DNA from: Terriglobia bacterium
Lineage (GTDB): Bacteria; Acidobacteriota; Terriglobia; Bryobacterales; Bryobacteraceae
Reading direction: 5' to 3'
Length of the DNA stretch: 41,204 nucleotides
Assembly: GCA_025363475.1 (NCBI GenBank)
Contig: JANYDS010000089.1
Span: 1 to 41,204, forward strand
Under the pieces are notes generated by a model. That model was not told the DNA's origin. It saw only the letters and a program-made list of their open reading frames with translations, and did no database searches. Below are positions 15,989 through 23,734 of the stretch, one piece after another. Every line of letters starts with the position of its first letter. The first letter of the stretch is position 1. The translations under genes were made by a program, and so were the position numbers.

Positions 15989-17560
15989 TCTACTTGTTCA
16001 AGCGCAGGAAGGAAGCCGGAACTACAAGCGGGCCGGGCAAATATTAGCGCCAGTCGCCTTGTTGAACGAACGCGGCCCAATAGTAAGGTGATTCCCAGCG
16101 CTTCTGCTTTCTCAGTTCCAGTTGTGCCTCACGTAAAGCCGCAGAAGGTCGTTTGCCGTGGCGCAACAGTTTTTCGTAAAAAGTTGCCATGAGTTCCGCG
16201 GTGGCGCGGTCATTCACATTCCACAGACTGACAATTACTTCGGGTACACCGGCGTAGAGAAACGCGCGGGTCAGCCCCATTACCCCTTCACCGCGCACTT
16301 CTTTGCCGAGCCCTGTCTGGCACGCGCTCAGAACCACCAGGTCCGCTGACAGCTTCGCGTTGTAAATATCGTCCACGCGCAGGAAACCGTCTTCCGGCTG
16401 GTTGTGACTGTCGATTTGTGACAGCACCAGAGCCGAGAGTTCGGGGCGTTCGGTGTCGAGGTATCCATGAGTCGCGAAGTGCAGGTATTTGAATTCGCTG
16501 AGGCGGCCGCCGATCGCCATCGCGCGGCTGGCATCGAAGCCAATGGCCTTCAAATTCGACGAATGGGGCGCAATTCTGAGAATTCTATCCGCTTCCTGCG
16601 CGGTATAGGGAAGGCGTGGAATATGCAGGGCGGTGGCAGCGCTGTTCTTTTCGCCGGCGAGGTGTTCCAGTACGCGGGATGTGTCCGGTCTCACCGCAGC
16701 CATCGTAACCGCACCAGCACGCGGATCAGAACCGTCGAACACCGGGTCAGCAAACACTGCGAGCGATTTCGGTGGCGGCGTGCGTCCGGTGACCTGCGTG
16801 CGGAGCGCGGCGAGAGCCGAAGCTGAAGGCGCGATCACCACCTCATGCCGAACCAGCAAAGGATCGCGGGTTCCTGGTTCCGTAAGCATGGCGAAAGGAA
16901 TACTTTGCAGCGCACCATCAGGCACAATCAGCAGTCGTTTGTTACCCAACGCGGGACCCGCATCACCCAACACCATTCGGCCTAACTCAGCCGCAGCCAC
17001 ATCGAGGGTGCGTGCCGGCGCGCGCGTCGCCATCAGTTGCGCTACGGCCAGCGCCTTCGCTTCGATCTTAGCCCGCGCGGCGAGGACGAACGAACGCAGG
17101 CCATCCTTGCCCACCACCCACAGGTAACTGCGCTCATCGCCCAGCGAGTATTCCAGCAGCAGCGTATCTGCATCCAGCAGGTTCTGCTGAATCTGCGGAA
17201 CCGTCAGAACACCAGGCTGAGATACCGCCGCGTATCTCGGACTGCTCTTGCGGATGGCCGCCTGGACATCCTGATATTCCGCTTCGAGGTCGCGGATTTC
17301 CTGTCTGAATTCAGCCGCACGTTTATCTGCCGCGTTGAGTGCCAGCAGCCGTGAACCCTTGGCGTTCAACCGGTCAGAAATGCTGCGTTCGCGTTCAAGC
17401 AACCCGGCATCAACGCCCTCACGAATAGCGGTACCCGAAGCCGCCATCATTTCGAGAAGACTGCGCGCCCTTGATCGCTCGCTCGTCTCCAGCGCGAGGG
17501 CGTCAGCGCTTCCGGAGCGCATCAGCAGATCGATGTAGAAGGTGTAGGCGTCCTGATGTG
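15989..17560 (-). repeat. Copy 1 of a duplicated catalytic-half segment
   Basis: This segment covers the C-terminal half of CHAT gene 1, about residues 523-1028, and continues about 55 bases past its stop codon, to TCTACTTGTTCAAGCGCAG at 15989-16007. The same 19-base string closes copy 2 (19834-19852). Within the segment the two copies match almost throughout, whereas the upstream halves of the genes are clearly diverged. The left end is a sharp boundary outside the coding region; the right end is approximate. Confidence 0.8.
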
Positions 17561-19130
17561 TGGCGGAAAATGAAGCGCGGAGCTGCTGGCTGTCTACGGT
17601 GAGGCGATCCTTCTCACTGACGCTTATCGCGGCTTCAATGCGCTGACGCGCTTCGCCGGCGTTGCCGCGATTGTCCTCAGTACGGGCCAGGGCCTCAAGT
17701 GCGAGAGCTTCGAGTCTGTGGTTGCCCAGCGCGCGCGATTCCAAGGCCGCCTGCCTCGCGTAATCAGCAGCCGCATTCGAATCTCCGGCAAGGACACCTG
17801 CCGCCGCGAGGTGGAACAGGTCAAAAGCGACAGCGGTGCGATCTCCGACTTCGCGGGCGATACGGAGCGACTCCGCAAGGGCCTGGCGAGCGTCAGTGAA
17901 GCGTTTCAAAGCCGCGAAAGCACGCCCCTGCGCGGCCAGCGCTTCCGCCACCCCGCGGCGGTCCGCAAGCTGCCTTCGCAATACGAGCGCCTCGTCCGCA
18001 TGCTCCAGCGCTGCCTGACTGTTTCCCTCCCTGAGAAGCAGAGCGGCCATCGCTGTGAGCGTGGCGGCAATACCGGGCCTGTCGCCGAGTTCTCTTCGAA
18101 TGAGCAGGGCCTGCGTATACAACCGCTCTTCTTCCGCAGGGTCGCCCAATTGCCCGTATGCGACTCCCATGTTCTGGAGTACCAGACTTTCTCTGCCCCG
18201 TTCGCCAGCGACGCGGAATAATGGGAGGGCCTGGCGGTAGCCGTCCAAAGCCTGTTGCCAATGCGAAAGCTGGAACTCTGTGACAGCGGAATTATTCAGG
18301 GTCAAGCCTTCGTGGAGGCGGAATCCGCCTGCGCGGTCAAGCGCGGCCGCCTGTTGGTAGAGTTTCAGTGCTTCATCGGGTTCTCCCAGCACTGAATAGA
18401 CCCCCCCGGCGGCGTTCCATGCCTCAGCCTCGTCGCGTGGATCGGGGATTGTCCGAAAGGCTGCGGCGGCCTTGTCGTACCAGGGAAGCGCGGCCTTGTA
18501 GTCTCCCGCCTGCATGGAGACGACCCCGAGGTCTTTCGCAGACAGCCCTTCCATGTATCGGTCACCCAGGCGGCTGAAAGAGCTAAGAGCCAGTTCGAAC
18601 TGCGCTTTCGCACGGGTCAATCCGGCAGAGGTCCGGGTGACCATCAGCCCCACTCCCTCGCTGTAATATCTGTAGGCAGCGACAATTTCCGGATCGCCCG
18701 GCCTGGAATCACGGAAGTCGAGGACCTTCACGACGAAGGCGTCACTGCCGGACCGGCCGGGGCGCGTTACCTCAATTGTGTAGTCGCCCGAAATTTCCGC
18801 GATGGCGGCTATGGTTTCCGGGCCGTCGCCGCCATTGTCGAAATCGGATTGAGCGATGAGTTCGGAGCGAGGACCACGAAGAACTACGGCGAGGTCGCTG
18901 CCGGACTGCAAGACCTCGATTCGAAAGAATTGTCCGGCTGTCACTTGGAAGTGCAGGACATCCGGCGCGGATCCGGTCAGGCGGCGCTCCAGGCGCTCAC
19001 CTGGCCGCAGGAACGTGCCGGAGGCTATCTGGGCAAGCAGGGGGACGGGCGACCCGGCACACGAGATCACGCCCGCGACAGCGAGAGAAGCCATCGCGCG
19101 ACGGGACCGGTGCCGGATCGTTGTTCCCAT
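16044..19130 (-). CDS. Exported TPR-CHAT caspase-like protease (copy 1)
   Basis: The 1028-residue protein starts with a signal peptide (to about residue 34, ending in PLLAQ). A PPC-like beta domain (about 38-135; FRIEVLQSGSDLAVVLRG) precedes tandem TPRs from about 145 to 500 (for example EAWNAAGGVYSVLGEPDEAL). A coiled linker follows, then the CHAT domain. The likely catalytic dyad is the second histidine of YLHFATHG (near residue 887) and the cysteine of VLSACQTGLG (near 937). CHAT domains are caspase-related peptidases. The signal peptide places this one outside the cytoplasm, unlike Csx29. It is 11 bases downstream of the beta-rich gene at 19142 and 74 bases upstream of the DUF4384-like gene. 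It shares an almost identical catalytic half with copy 2. Confidence 0.92.
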   Translation of the reverse strand: MGTTIRHRSRRAMASLAVAGVISCAGSPVPLLAQIASGTFLRPGERLERRLTGSAPDVLHFQVTAGQFFRIEVLQSGSDLAVVLRGPRSELIAQSDFDNGGDGPETIAAIAEISGDYTIEVTRPGRSGSDAFVVKVLDFRDSRPGDPEIVAAYRYYSEGVGLMVTRTSAGLTRAKAQFELALSSFSRLGDRYMEGLSAKDLGVVSMQAGDYKAALPWYDKAAAAFRTIPDPRDEAEAWNAAGGVYSVLGEPDEALKLYQQAAALDRAGGFRLHEGLTLNNSAVTEFQLSHWQQALDGYRQALPLFRVAGERGRESLVLQNMGVAYGQLGDPAEEERLYTQALLIRRELGDRPGIAATLTAMAALLLREGNSQAALEHADEALVLRRQLADRRGVAEALAAQGRAFAALKRFTDARQALAESLRIAREVGDRTAVAFDLFHLAAAGVLAGDSNAAADYARQAALESRALGNHRLEALALEALARTEDNRGNAGEARQRIEAAISVSEKDRLTVDSQQLRASFSATHQDAYTFYIDLLMRSGSADALALETSERSRARSLLEMMAASGTAIREGVDAGLLERERSISDRLNAKGSRLLALNAADKRAAEFRQEIRDLEAEYQDVQAAIRKSSPRYAAVSQPGVLTVPQIQQNLLDADTLLLEYSLGDERSYLWVVGKDGLRSFVLAARAKIEAKALAVAQLMATRAPARTLDVAAAELGRMVLGDAGPALGNKRLLIVPDGALQSIPFAMLTEPGTRDPLLVRHEVVIAPSASALAALRTQVTGRTPPPKSLAVFADPVFDGSDPRAGAVTMAAVRPDTSRVLEHLAGEKNSAATALHIPRLPYTAQEADRILRIAPHSSNLKAIGFDASRAMAIGGRLSEFKYLHFATHGYLDTERPELSALVLSQIDSHNQPEDGFLRVDDIYNAKLSADLVVLSACQTGLGKEVRGEGVMGLTRAFLYAGVPEVIVSLWNVNDRATAELMATFYEKLLRHGKRPSAALREAQLELRKQKRWESPYYWAAFVQQGDWR

Positions 19131-19141
19131 GTGGTTTGAGG

Positions 19142-19738
19142 TCAGGAATCGGCGGGATCGGAATCCGGCGTGGCCTCTGCAGCCCAGTCCATATTAGTGG
19201 CTGTGGGCTGCAGGGATGCAACCAGGGTTCCCGTCCCCTTCTGATTGTTGACGAAAGTCCCCTGGATATTTGAGTAGGGCCAGGGCGCGGGGCCCGTGAT
19301 GTTGCCGTTGGCATCGAGAGAGTAGCTGGCGGATTCACCGCTGGAAAGTACGAAGGTGGCAACATCTCCGTCGGAGTCGATTGTCGCTACTCCTTTGGCC
19401 ACCCAACTCCCGCCGATCTGGACCCTGAACGGCAAACCATTGGGCGGCCCCGGACTCACGCTGACGCGGGCAGTCCAGTGCACAGAGCTGCCATTGAGGT
19501 AGATTGTGCCGTTTCCGGTAACCTGACCTGCAAATGTGCCGGTAAGCGGGTTGCTGCCCGTGATAGAGAGTACGCCCGTGCTGGTGTTGATGGTTCCGGT
19601 ATAGGTGGCGGGAGTGAAACCAGTGAGCGTAACGGTGACTGCAACCGCGGGACCAGTGCCCGTTCCGGAAATCAGAATTGTGCCTTTAGCTCCGCCAGCT
19701 TTGATGTGCAGGGGGCCGATGTTCAAAGTAACCGACAT
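19142..19738 (-). CDS. Beta-rich protein without signal peptide, upstream of CHAT copy 1
   Basis: The 198-residue product has no signal peptide. It is rich in Gly, Thr, Ser and Val in alternating patterns (GTGPAVAVTVTLTGFTPATY, ATFVLSSGESASYSLDANG), indicating an all-beta protein, perhaps two repeated sandwich units. Its start has GAGGA seven bases upstream. It lies 11 bases before CHAT copy 1 and 27 bases after the kinase relic. The second beta-rich gene (23015-23707) stands in exactly the same position relative to the kinase, and shares patterns such as TYTGT-I/L and V-x-WTA-x-L/V. It could be a substrate or regulator of the protease. No named family recognised. Confidence 0.8.
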   Translation of the reverse strand: MSVTLNIGPLHIKAGGAKGTILISGTGTGPAVAVTVTLTGFTPATYTGTINTSTGVLSITGSNPLTGTFAGQVTGNGTIYLNGSSVHWTARVSVSPGPPNGLPFRVQIGGSWVAKGVATIDSDGDVATFVLSSGESASYSLDANGNITGPAPWPYSNIQGTFVNNQKGTGTLVASLQPTATNMDWAAEATPDSDPADS

Positions 19739-19765
19739 GAATTTTGTCCTCGTCGCTGATCGAAT

Positions 19766-19834
19766 TTATTGATGCCGAAGCTGAATCACTTCGCCCAGCA
19801 GGGGCTCGGCCGCCCGTAGTTGAACGCCTTGCTT
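19766..19834 (-). pseudogene. Relic of a DUF4384/kinase C-terminus
   Basis: Read leftwards, this stretch encodes GVQLRAAEPLLGEVIQLRHQ followed by TAA (19766-19768). The intact kinase ends GVQLQAAEPVLGEMISLRHK, so 15 of 20 residues match. It is bounded upstream by a stop and by the downstream repeat of CHAT copy 2, and no start codon or longer frame exists. The distance from its stop to the next start codon (27 bases) equals that of the real kinase. It is best explained as what is left of a second kinase or DUF4384 gene after deletion. Confidence 0.8.
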
Positions 19835-21405
19835 CTACTTGTTCAAGCGCAGCAGGGAAGCCGGAACTATAAACTGCCCATAAAAATATTACCGCCAGTC
19901 GCCCTGTTGAACAAACGCGGCCCAATAGTACGGCGATTCCCAGCGCTTCTGCTTCCGCAGGTTCAGTTGTGCCTCACGCAAGGCGGCAGAGGGTCGTTTG
20001 CCGTGGCGGAGTAGTTTTTCGTAAAAAGTTGCCATGAGTTCTGCCGTGGCGCGGTCATTCACATTCCACAGACTGACGATTACCTCTGGCACGCCGGCGT
20101 AGAGAAACGCGCGGGTCAGCCCCATCAGCCCTTCACCGCGGACCTCTTTGCCGAGCCCTGTCTGACACGCACTCAGCACCACCAGATCTGCTGACAGCCT
20201 GGCGTTGTAGATATCGTCCACGCGCAGAAAACCGTCTTCCGGCTGATTGTGACTGTCGATTTGTGACAGTACCAGTGCCGAGAGTTCGGGGCGTTCGGTG
20301 TCGAGATAGCCATGCGTGGCAAAGTGCAGGTATTTGAATTCGTTGAGGCGGCCGCCGATCGCCATCGCGCGGCTGGCATCGAAACCGACGGCCTTCAAGT
20401 TCGACGCATCGGGCACAATTCTGAGAATTCTATCCGCTTCCTGTGCTGTATAGGGGAGGCGTGGAATATGCAGGACGTTGGCAGCGCTGTTCTTTTCGCC
20501 GACGAGGTGTTCCAGTACGCGGGATGTATCCGGCCTCACCGCCGCCAGCGTAACCGCACCGGCACGCGGATCAGACCCGTCGAACACCGGGTCAGCAAAC
20601 ACTGCGAGCGATTTCGGTGGTGGCGTGCGGCCTGTGACCTGCGTGCGCAGTGCGGCCAGTGCAGAGGCCGAAGGAGCTATGACCACTTCATGGCGAACCA
20701 GCAACGGGTCACGGGTTCCTGGTTCCGGAAGCATGGCGAAAGGAATACTTTGCAGCCCACCATCAGGCACAATCAGCAGTCGTTTGTTACCCAACGCTGG
20801 ACCCGCATCACCCAGCACGACTCGGCTTAACTCAGCCGCAGCCGCATCGAGAGTGCGTTCCGGCGCGTGCGCAGCCACCAGTTGCGCTAACGCCATGGCC
20901 TTCGCCTCGATGGTTGCCCGCCCTTCGAGGCGGAACGATTTGAGGCCCTCCTTGCCAACCACCCACAGGTAACTGCGTTCCTCGCCCAGCGAGTATTCCA
21001 GCAGCAGTGTATCTGCATCCAGCAGGTTCTGCTGAATCTGCGCAACCGTTAAAATTCCAGGCTGAGATACCGCCGCGTATCGAGGGCTGCTCTTGCGGAT
21101 GGCTGTCTGGACATCCTGATACTCCGCTTCGAGGTCACGGATTTCCTGCCTCAATTCAGCTGCGCGCTGATCAGCGGCGTTGAGTGCCAGCAGCCGTGAA
21201 CCCTTGGCGTTTAACCGGTCTGAAATGCTGCGTTCGCGTTCAAGCAGCCCGGTATCAACGCCTTCACGAATCGCGGTACCCGAAGCAGCCATCATTTCGA
21301 GAAGGCTGCGGGCGCGCGAGCGTTCGCTCGTTTCCAGTGCGAGAGCGTCGAGTCCGCCGGCACGCATCAGCAAGTCGATATAGAAGCTATAGCCGTCCTG
21401 GCGGG
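19834..21405 (-). repeat. Copy 2 of a duplicated catalytic-half segment
   Basis: This is the partner of 15989-17560. It spans the C-terminal half of CHAT gene 2, about residues 522-1027, plus about 55 bases after its stop codon. The left edge meets the kinase relic directly. The close match, including third codon positions and the non-coding tail, implies recent duplication or gene conversion. Confidence 0.8.
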
Positions 21406-22972
21406 CGGCAAAAAATGTTGCGCGGTGTTGCTGGCTGTCTGTGCCCCGTCGGCTGCCTTCAACCATAGTCAGAGACTGCTCCATATATCCCAGAGCGCCA
21501 GTGACCCGGCCCTGATCCGCTTCGGCCCGTGCGCTGGCTTCGAGCGCAACCGACTCCAACAAATGGTTGCCGATGGCGCGAAATTCGGCCACGGCCAGTT
21601 GGCCGTACTGAAAAGCCCGCGCCGGGTCGTTTGCCGCGAGAAACGTAACGGCGAGAAAGGTCCATGCCTGTCCGGTGCGGCGCCGGTCGCCGACCGAGCG
21701 GGCCATGTCAGCGGCCTGAAGCAGGCATTCAACGGCCTCTTCAAGCCGTTGCAGACGTTGAAGTGCCTGGCCCTTCAGGATCAACACCTGAGCTTCGCTC
21801 CCGCGGCTGCCCTGGACTTTCCTCAATGCCTGCGCTTGCTCCAGATAAGGCAAGGCGCGAGCAAAATCGGCGCGCTGAATGTACGCGCTGGCCATGCCCT
21901 CCAGCGTCGCGGCCTCACCCGGTTTGTCTGCCAGTGCCCGACGTGCCGCCAGTGCACTCTCGAACAAACGGAGGGCCTCATCTGTATCCCCCAACTGGGT
22001 ATACATGATTCCCATGTTGTTCACGACAAGGTTCTCGCGGGTCCGGTCGCCTGCATCCCGCAACAGGGGAAGAGCCTGGCGGTACCTGTCCAGAGCGCGC
22101 TGCCACTGTGACAACTGAGCCTCTACGGTGGCCAAATTATTAAGAGCCAGCGGAATCTTCGTCCGGTCGCCTTCGGCCGAGAACAGAGCAATGGCTTCCT
22201 CGTAAAGCTTCATAGCCGCCGGTGCCTCACCGAGAACGTCACGAACGCCGCCCTCGCTGTTCAGTGCTTCGGCTTCCATGTGGCGATCATGCTGAAGCTG
22301 AAACAATTCCCTTGCAGCCAGATACGAGGAAGCCGCACCGCGAAAATCACCCGCGCGGCCAAGAGCAGCACCCAGACCATATGTCGCAAGCCCCTCCATG
22401 TATTGATCCCGGGACCGGCGAAAGAAATCCCGGCTCAGTGTCAGCTGGTCGATGGAACGGCGCACCGCCTCTGCACTCCGGGCGTTGACCCCTGAATTGT
22501 AGTTGCGGAACGCTGCCACGGTCTCGCGGTCAGAGTCCGATGCATGGCGCATTTCGGCCACGGCGATGGTGTAGTTTTCGGGTGGCCCGGCCGGACTGGC
22601 GCGGCCGACGCTAAGGCGGTAGATACCGGGTACCTCAGTAAGCACAACCAGGATTACCGGCCCGTACTTTCCATTGCCGAAATCAGCCGATGCCACGGAC
22701 TTGCCCGATGGGTCATGCAGCTCAAGATTCAGGTCAGTTCCAGCCTTTAAGACTTCGAGGCGGAGGAATTGCCCGGCTGTCAGAGAGACGCTCGTAACGG
22801 CCGGGCCGCCCGGGCGAATCACCCCTGTCATTACCGCACCGCGATACGGGACCAGGTCATCTGTCGCTGACTGGGCGGGAAGCTCAGGCACGAGGGCAAG
22901 CAGACACAGCAATGCAGAGGCCGCGCGGCCCGTTGCCGTCACCTGTTTTCTCCCGCGTTGCAGTACCACCAA
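19889..22972 (-). CDS. Exported TPR-CHAT caspase-like protease (copy 2)
   Basis: The 1027-residue protein starts at TTG (22970-22972) or the adjacent GTG, just after a G-rich site. It has a signal peptide ending about ELPAQ. A PPC-like domain (FLRLEVLKAGTDLNLELHDP), TPRs (about 150-500), a linker and a CHAT domain follow. The last carries YLHFATHG and VLSACQTGLG, the histidine and cysteine of the presumed dyad. The order and length match copy 1. The N-terminal sensor halves are only moderately similar, while the catalytic halves differ at few positions. The gene follows the beta-rich gene at 23015 by 42 bases. Confidence 0.92.
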   Translation of the reverse strand: MVVLQRGRKQVTATGRAASALLCLLALVPELPAQSATDDLVPYRGAVMTGVIRPGGPAVTSVSLTAGQFLRLEVLKAGTDLNLELHDPSGKSVASADFGNGKYGPVILVVLTEVPGIYRLSVGRASPAGPPENYTIAVAEMRHASDSDRETVAAFRNYNSGVNARSAEAVRRSIDQLTLSRDFFRRSRDQYMEGLATYGLGAALGRAGDFRGAASSYLAARELFQLQHDRHMEAEALNSEGGVRDVLGEAPAAMKLYEEAIALFSAEGDRTKIPLALNNLATVEAQLSQWQRALDRYRQALPLLRDAGDRTRENLVVNNMGIMYTQLGDTDEALRLFESALAARRALADKPGEAATLEGMASAYIQRADFARALPYLEQAQALRKVQGSRGSEAQVLILKGQALQRLQRLEEAVECLLQAADMARSVGDRRRTGQAWTFLAVTFLAANDPARAFQYGQLAVAEFRAIGNHLLESVALEASARAEADQGRVTGALGYMEQSLTMVEGSRRGTDSQQHRATFFAARQDGYSFYIDLLMRAGGLDALALETSERSRARSLLEMMAASGTAIREGVDTGLLERERSISDRLNAKGSRLLALNAADQRAAELRQEIRDLEAEYQDVQTAIRKSSPRYAAVSQPGILTVAQIQQNLLDADTLLLEYSLGEERSYLWVVGKEGLKSFRLEGRATIEAKAMALAQLVAAHAPERTLDAAAAELSRVVLGDAGPALGNKRLLIVPDGGLQSIPFAMLPEPGTRDPLLVRHEVVIAPSASALAALRTQVTGRTPPPKSLAVFADPVFDGSDPRAGAVTLAAVRPDTSRVLEHLVGEKNSAANVLHIPRLPYTAQEADRILRIVPDASNLKAVGFDASRAMAIGGRLNEFKYLHFATHGYLDTERPELSALVLSQIDSHNQPEDGFLRVDDIYNARLSADLVVLSACQTGLGKEVRGEGLMGLTRAFLYAGVPEVIVSLWNVNDRATAELMATFYEKLLRHGKRPSAALREAQLNLRKQKRWESPYYWAAFVQQGDWR

Positions 22973-23014
22973 AGCCCCCCGCTTACTTCCTCAACTCATG
23001 CCACATGAGACGGA

Positions 23015-23707
23015 TTATCGGGCACCAAGTTCGGAAGCCCAGCTGTCCTCGGATCTTCTGTGGTCAGTGGCCACATAGCTCAACCCACCGTTACCCGAGG
23101 CACCCGCAGTCCAGGCAGGGCGACCTGCAACGGTGGCACGTGCGGTGATGGAGCCCCAAATGCCGGTGTAGGTCCTGGCTCCTACGGTGAAGCTGACCGC
23201 GAGCGGTGCCGCCGGGGTTGCCGGAACCGCGCCGTTCATGATCGCGCCGCCGGGACCGAGCGGCACCTCGATTCTGCTCTGGTCAGAATAGTGCAGAATT
23301 CCTGTCCGGCGGTTTTCAGAAATCCTGATACGACCGGGTTGACCACCGAGTCTCGCTTTACCGTGTCTTTTCAAGTCAGCGGTCCAGGTGACGTCAGTTC
23401 CTCCGGAGCCGGCCGTAATACTGGAGTGATCTGAACTGAGGGTTCCGGTGTACGTCCGGGGAGGATATCCGGGCGCGGTCAGGGTAGCGGTAAAAACTCC
23501 GTTCGCGTCCACAGAGCAAGACCCGGATTCTGTCTGATTGTTTACCCTCGGGTCTTCGCTGGGGAAACTGGTGATAGTGGCTGTCAGGAGCGGACCCAAC
23601 GCTATGGGTGTAATTTCCAGAAACTTATCGTAGACCAGAACCTGGTCTCCCATGGTGTATGTGACGTGCATAATGAGCCGAACCGGCTGTGTGATCAAAT
23701 TCGGCAT
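23015..23707 (-). CDS. Beta-rich protein without signal peptide, between kinase and CHAT copy 2
   Basis: The 230-residue product lacks a signal peptide and a membrane helix. It has beta-type alternation (LLTATITSFPSEDPRVNNQT, TADLKRHGKARLG, VSFTVGARTYTGIWGSIT). AAAGGAAAA lies upstream of the ATG. It begins 27 bases after the kinase stop codon, the same spacing as between the relic and the 198-residue protein. I regard the two as distant paralogues from position and faint pattern similarity; full alignment was not possible. Its role is unknown; substrate or adaptor of the protease are the ideas to test. Confidence 0.78.
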   Translation of the reverse strand: MPNLITQPVRLIMHVTYTMGDQVLVYDKFLEITPIALGPLLTATITSFPSEDPRVNNQTESGSCSVDANGVFTATLTAPGYPPRTYTGTLSSDHSSITAGSGGTDVTWTADLKRHGKARLGGQPGRIRISENRRTGILHYSDQSRIEVPLGPGGAIMNGAVPATPAAPLAVSFTVGARTYTGIWGSITARATVAGRPAWTAGASGNGGLSYVATDHRRSEDSWASELGAR

Positions 23708-23734
23708 CAGGCGTTTTCCTTTGTTGTTGTCAGT

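Noticed and set aside
15970-16080. N-terminal extension of the DUF4384-like protein to 16080
   Set aside because: It overlaps the CHAT gene and ignores the strong AAAGGAG before ATG 15969, where the signal peptide begins.
19686-19925. A 79-residue frame whose start resembles the upstream extension of the 15082 gene
   Set aside because: The likeness comes from DNA duplicated downstream of both CHAT genes, not from a conserved protein; there is no ribosome site, and it overlaps the relic and the CHAT gene end.
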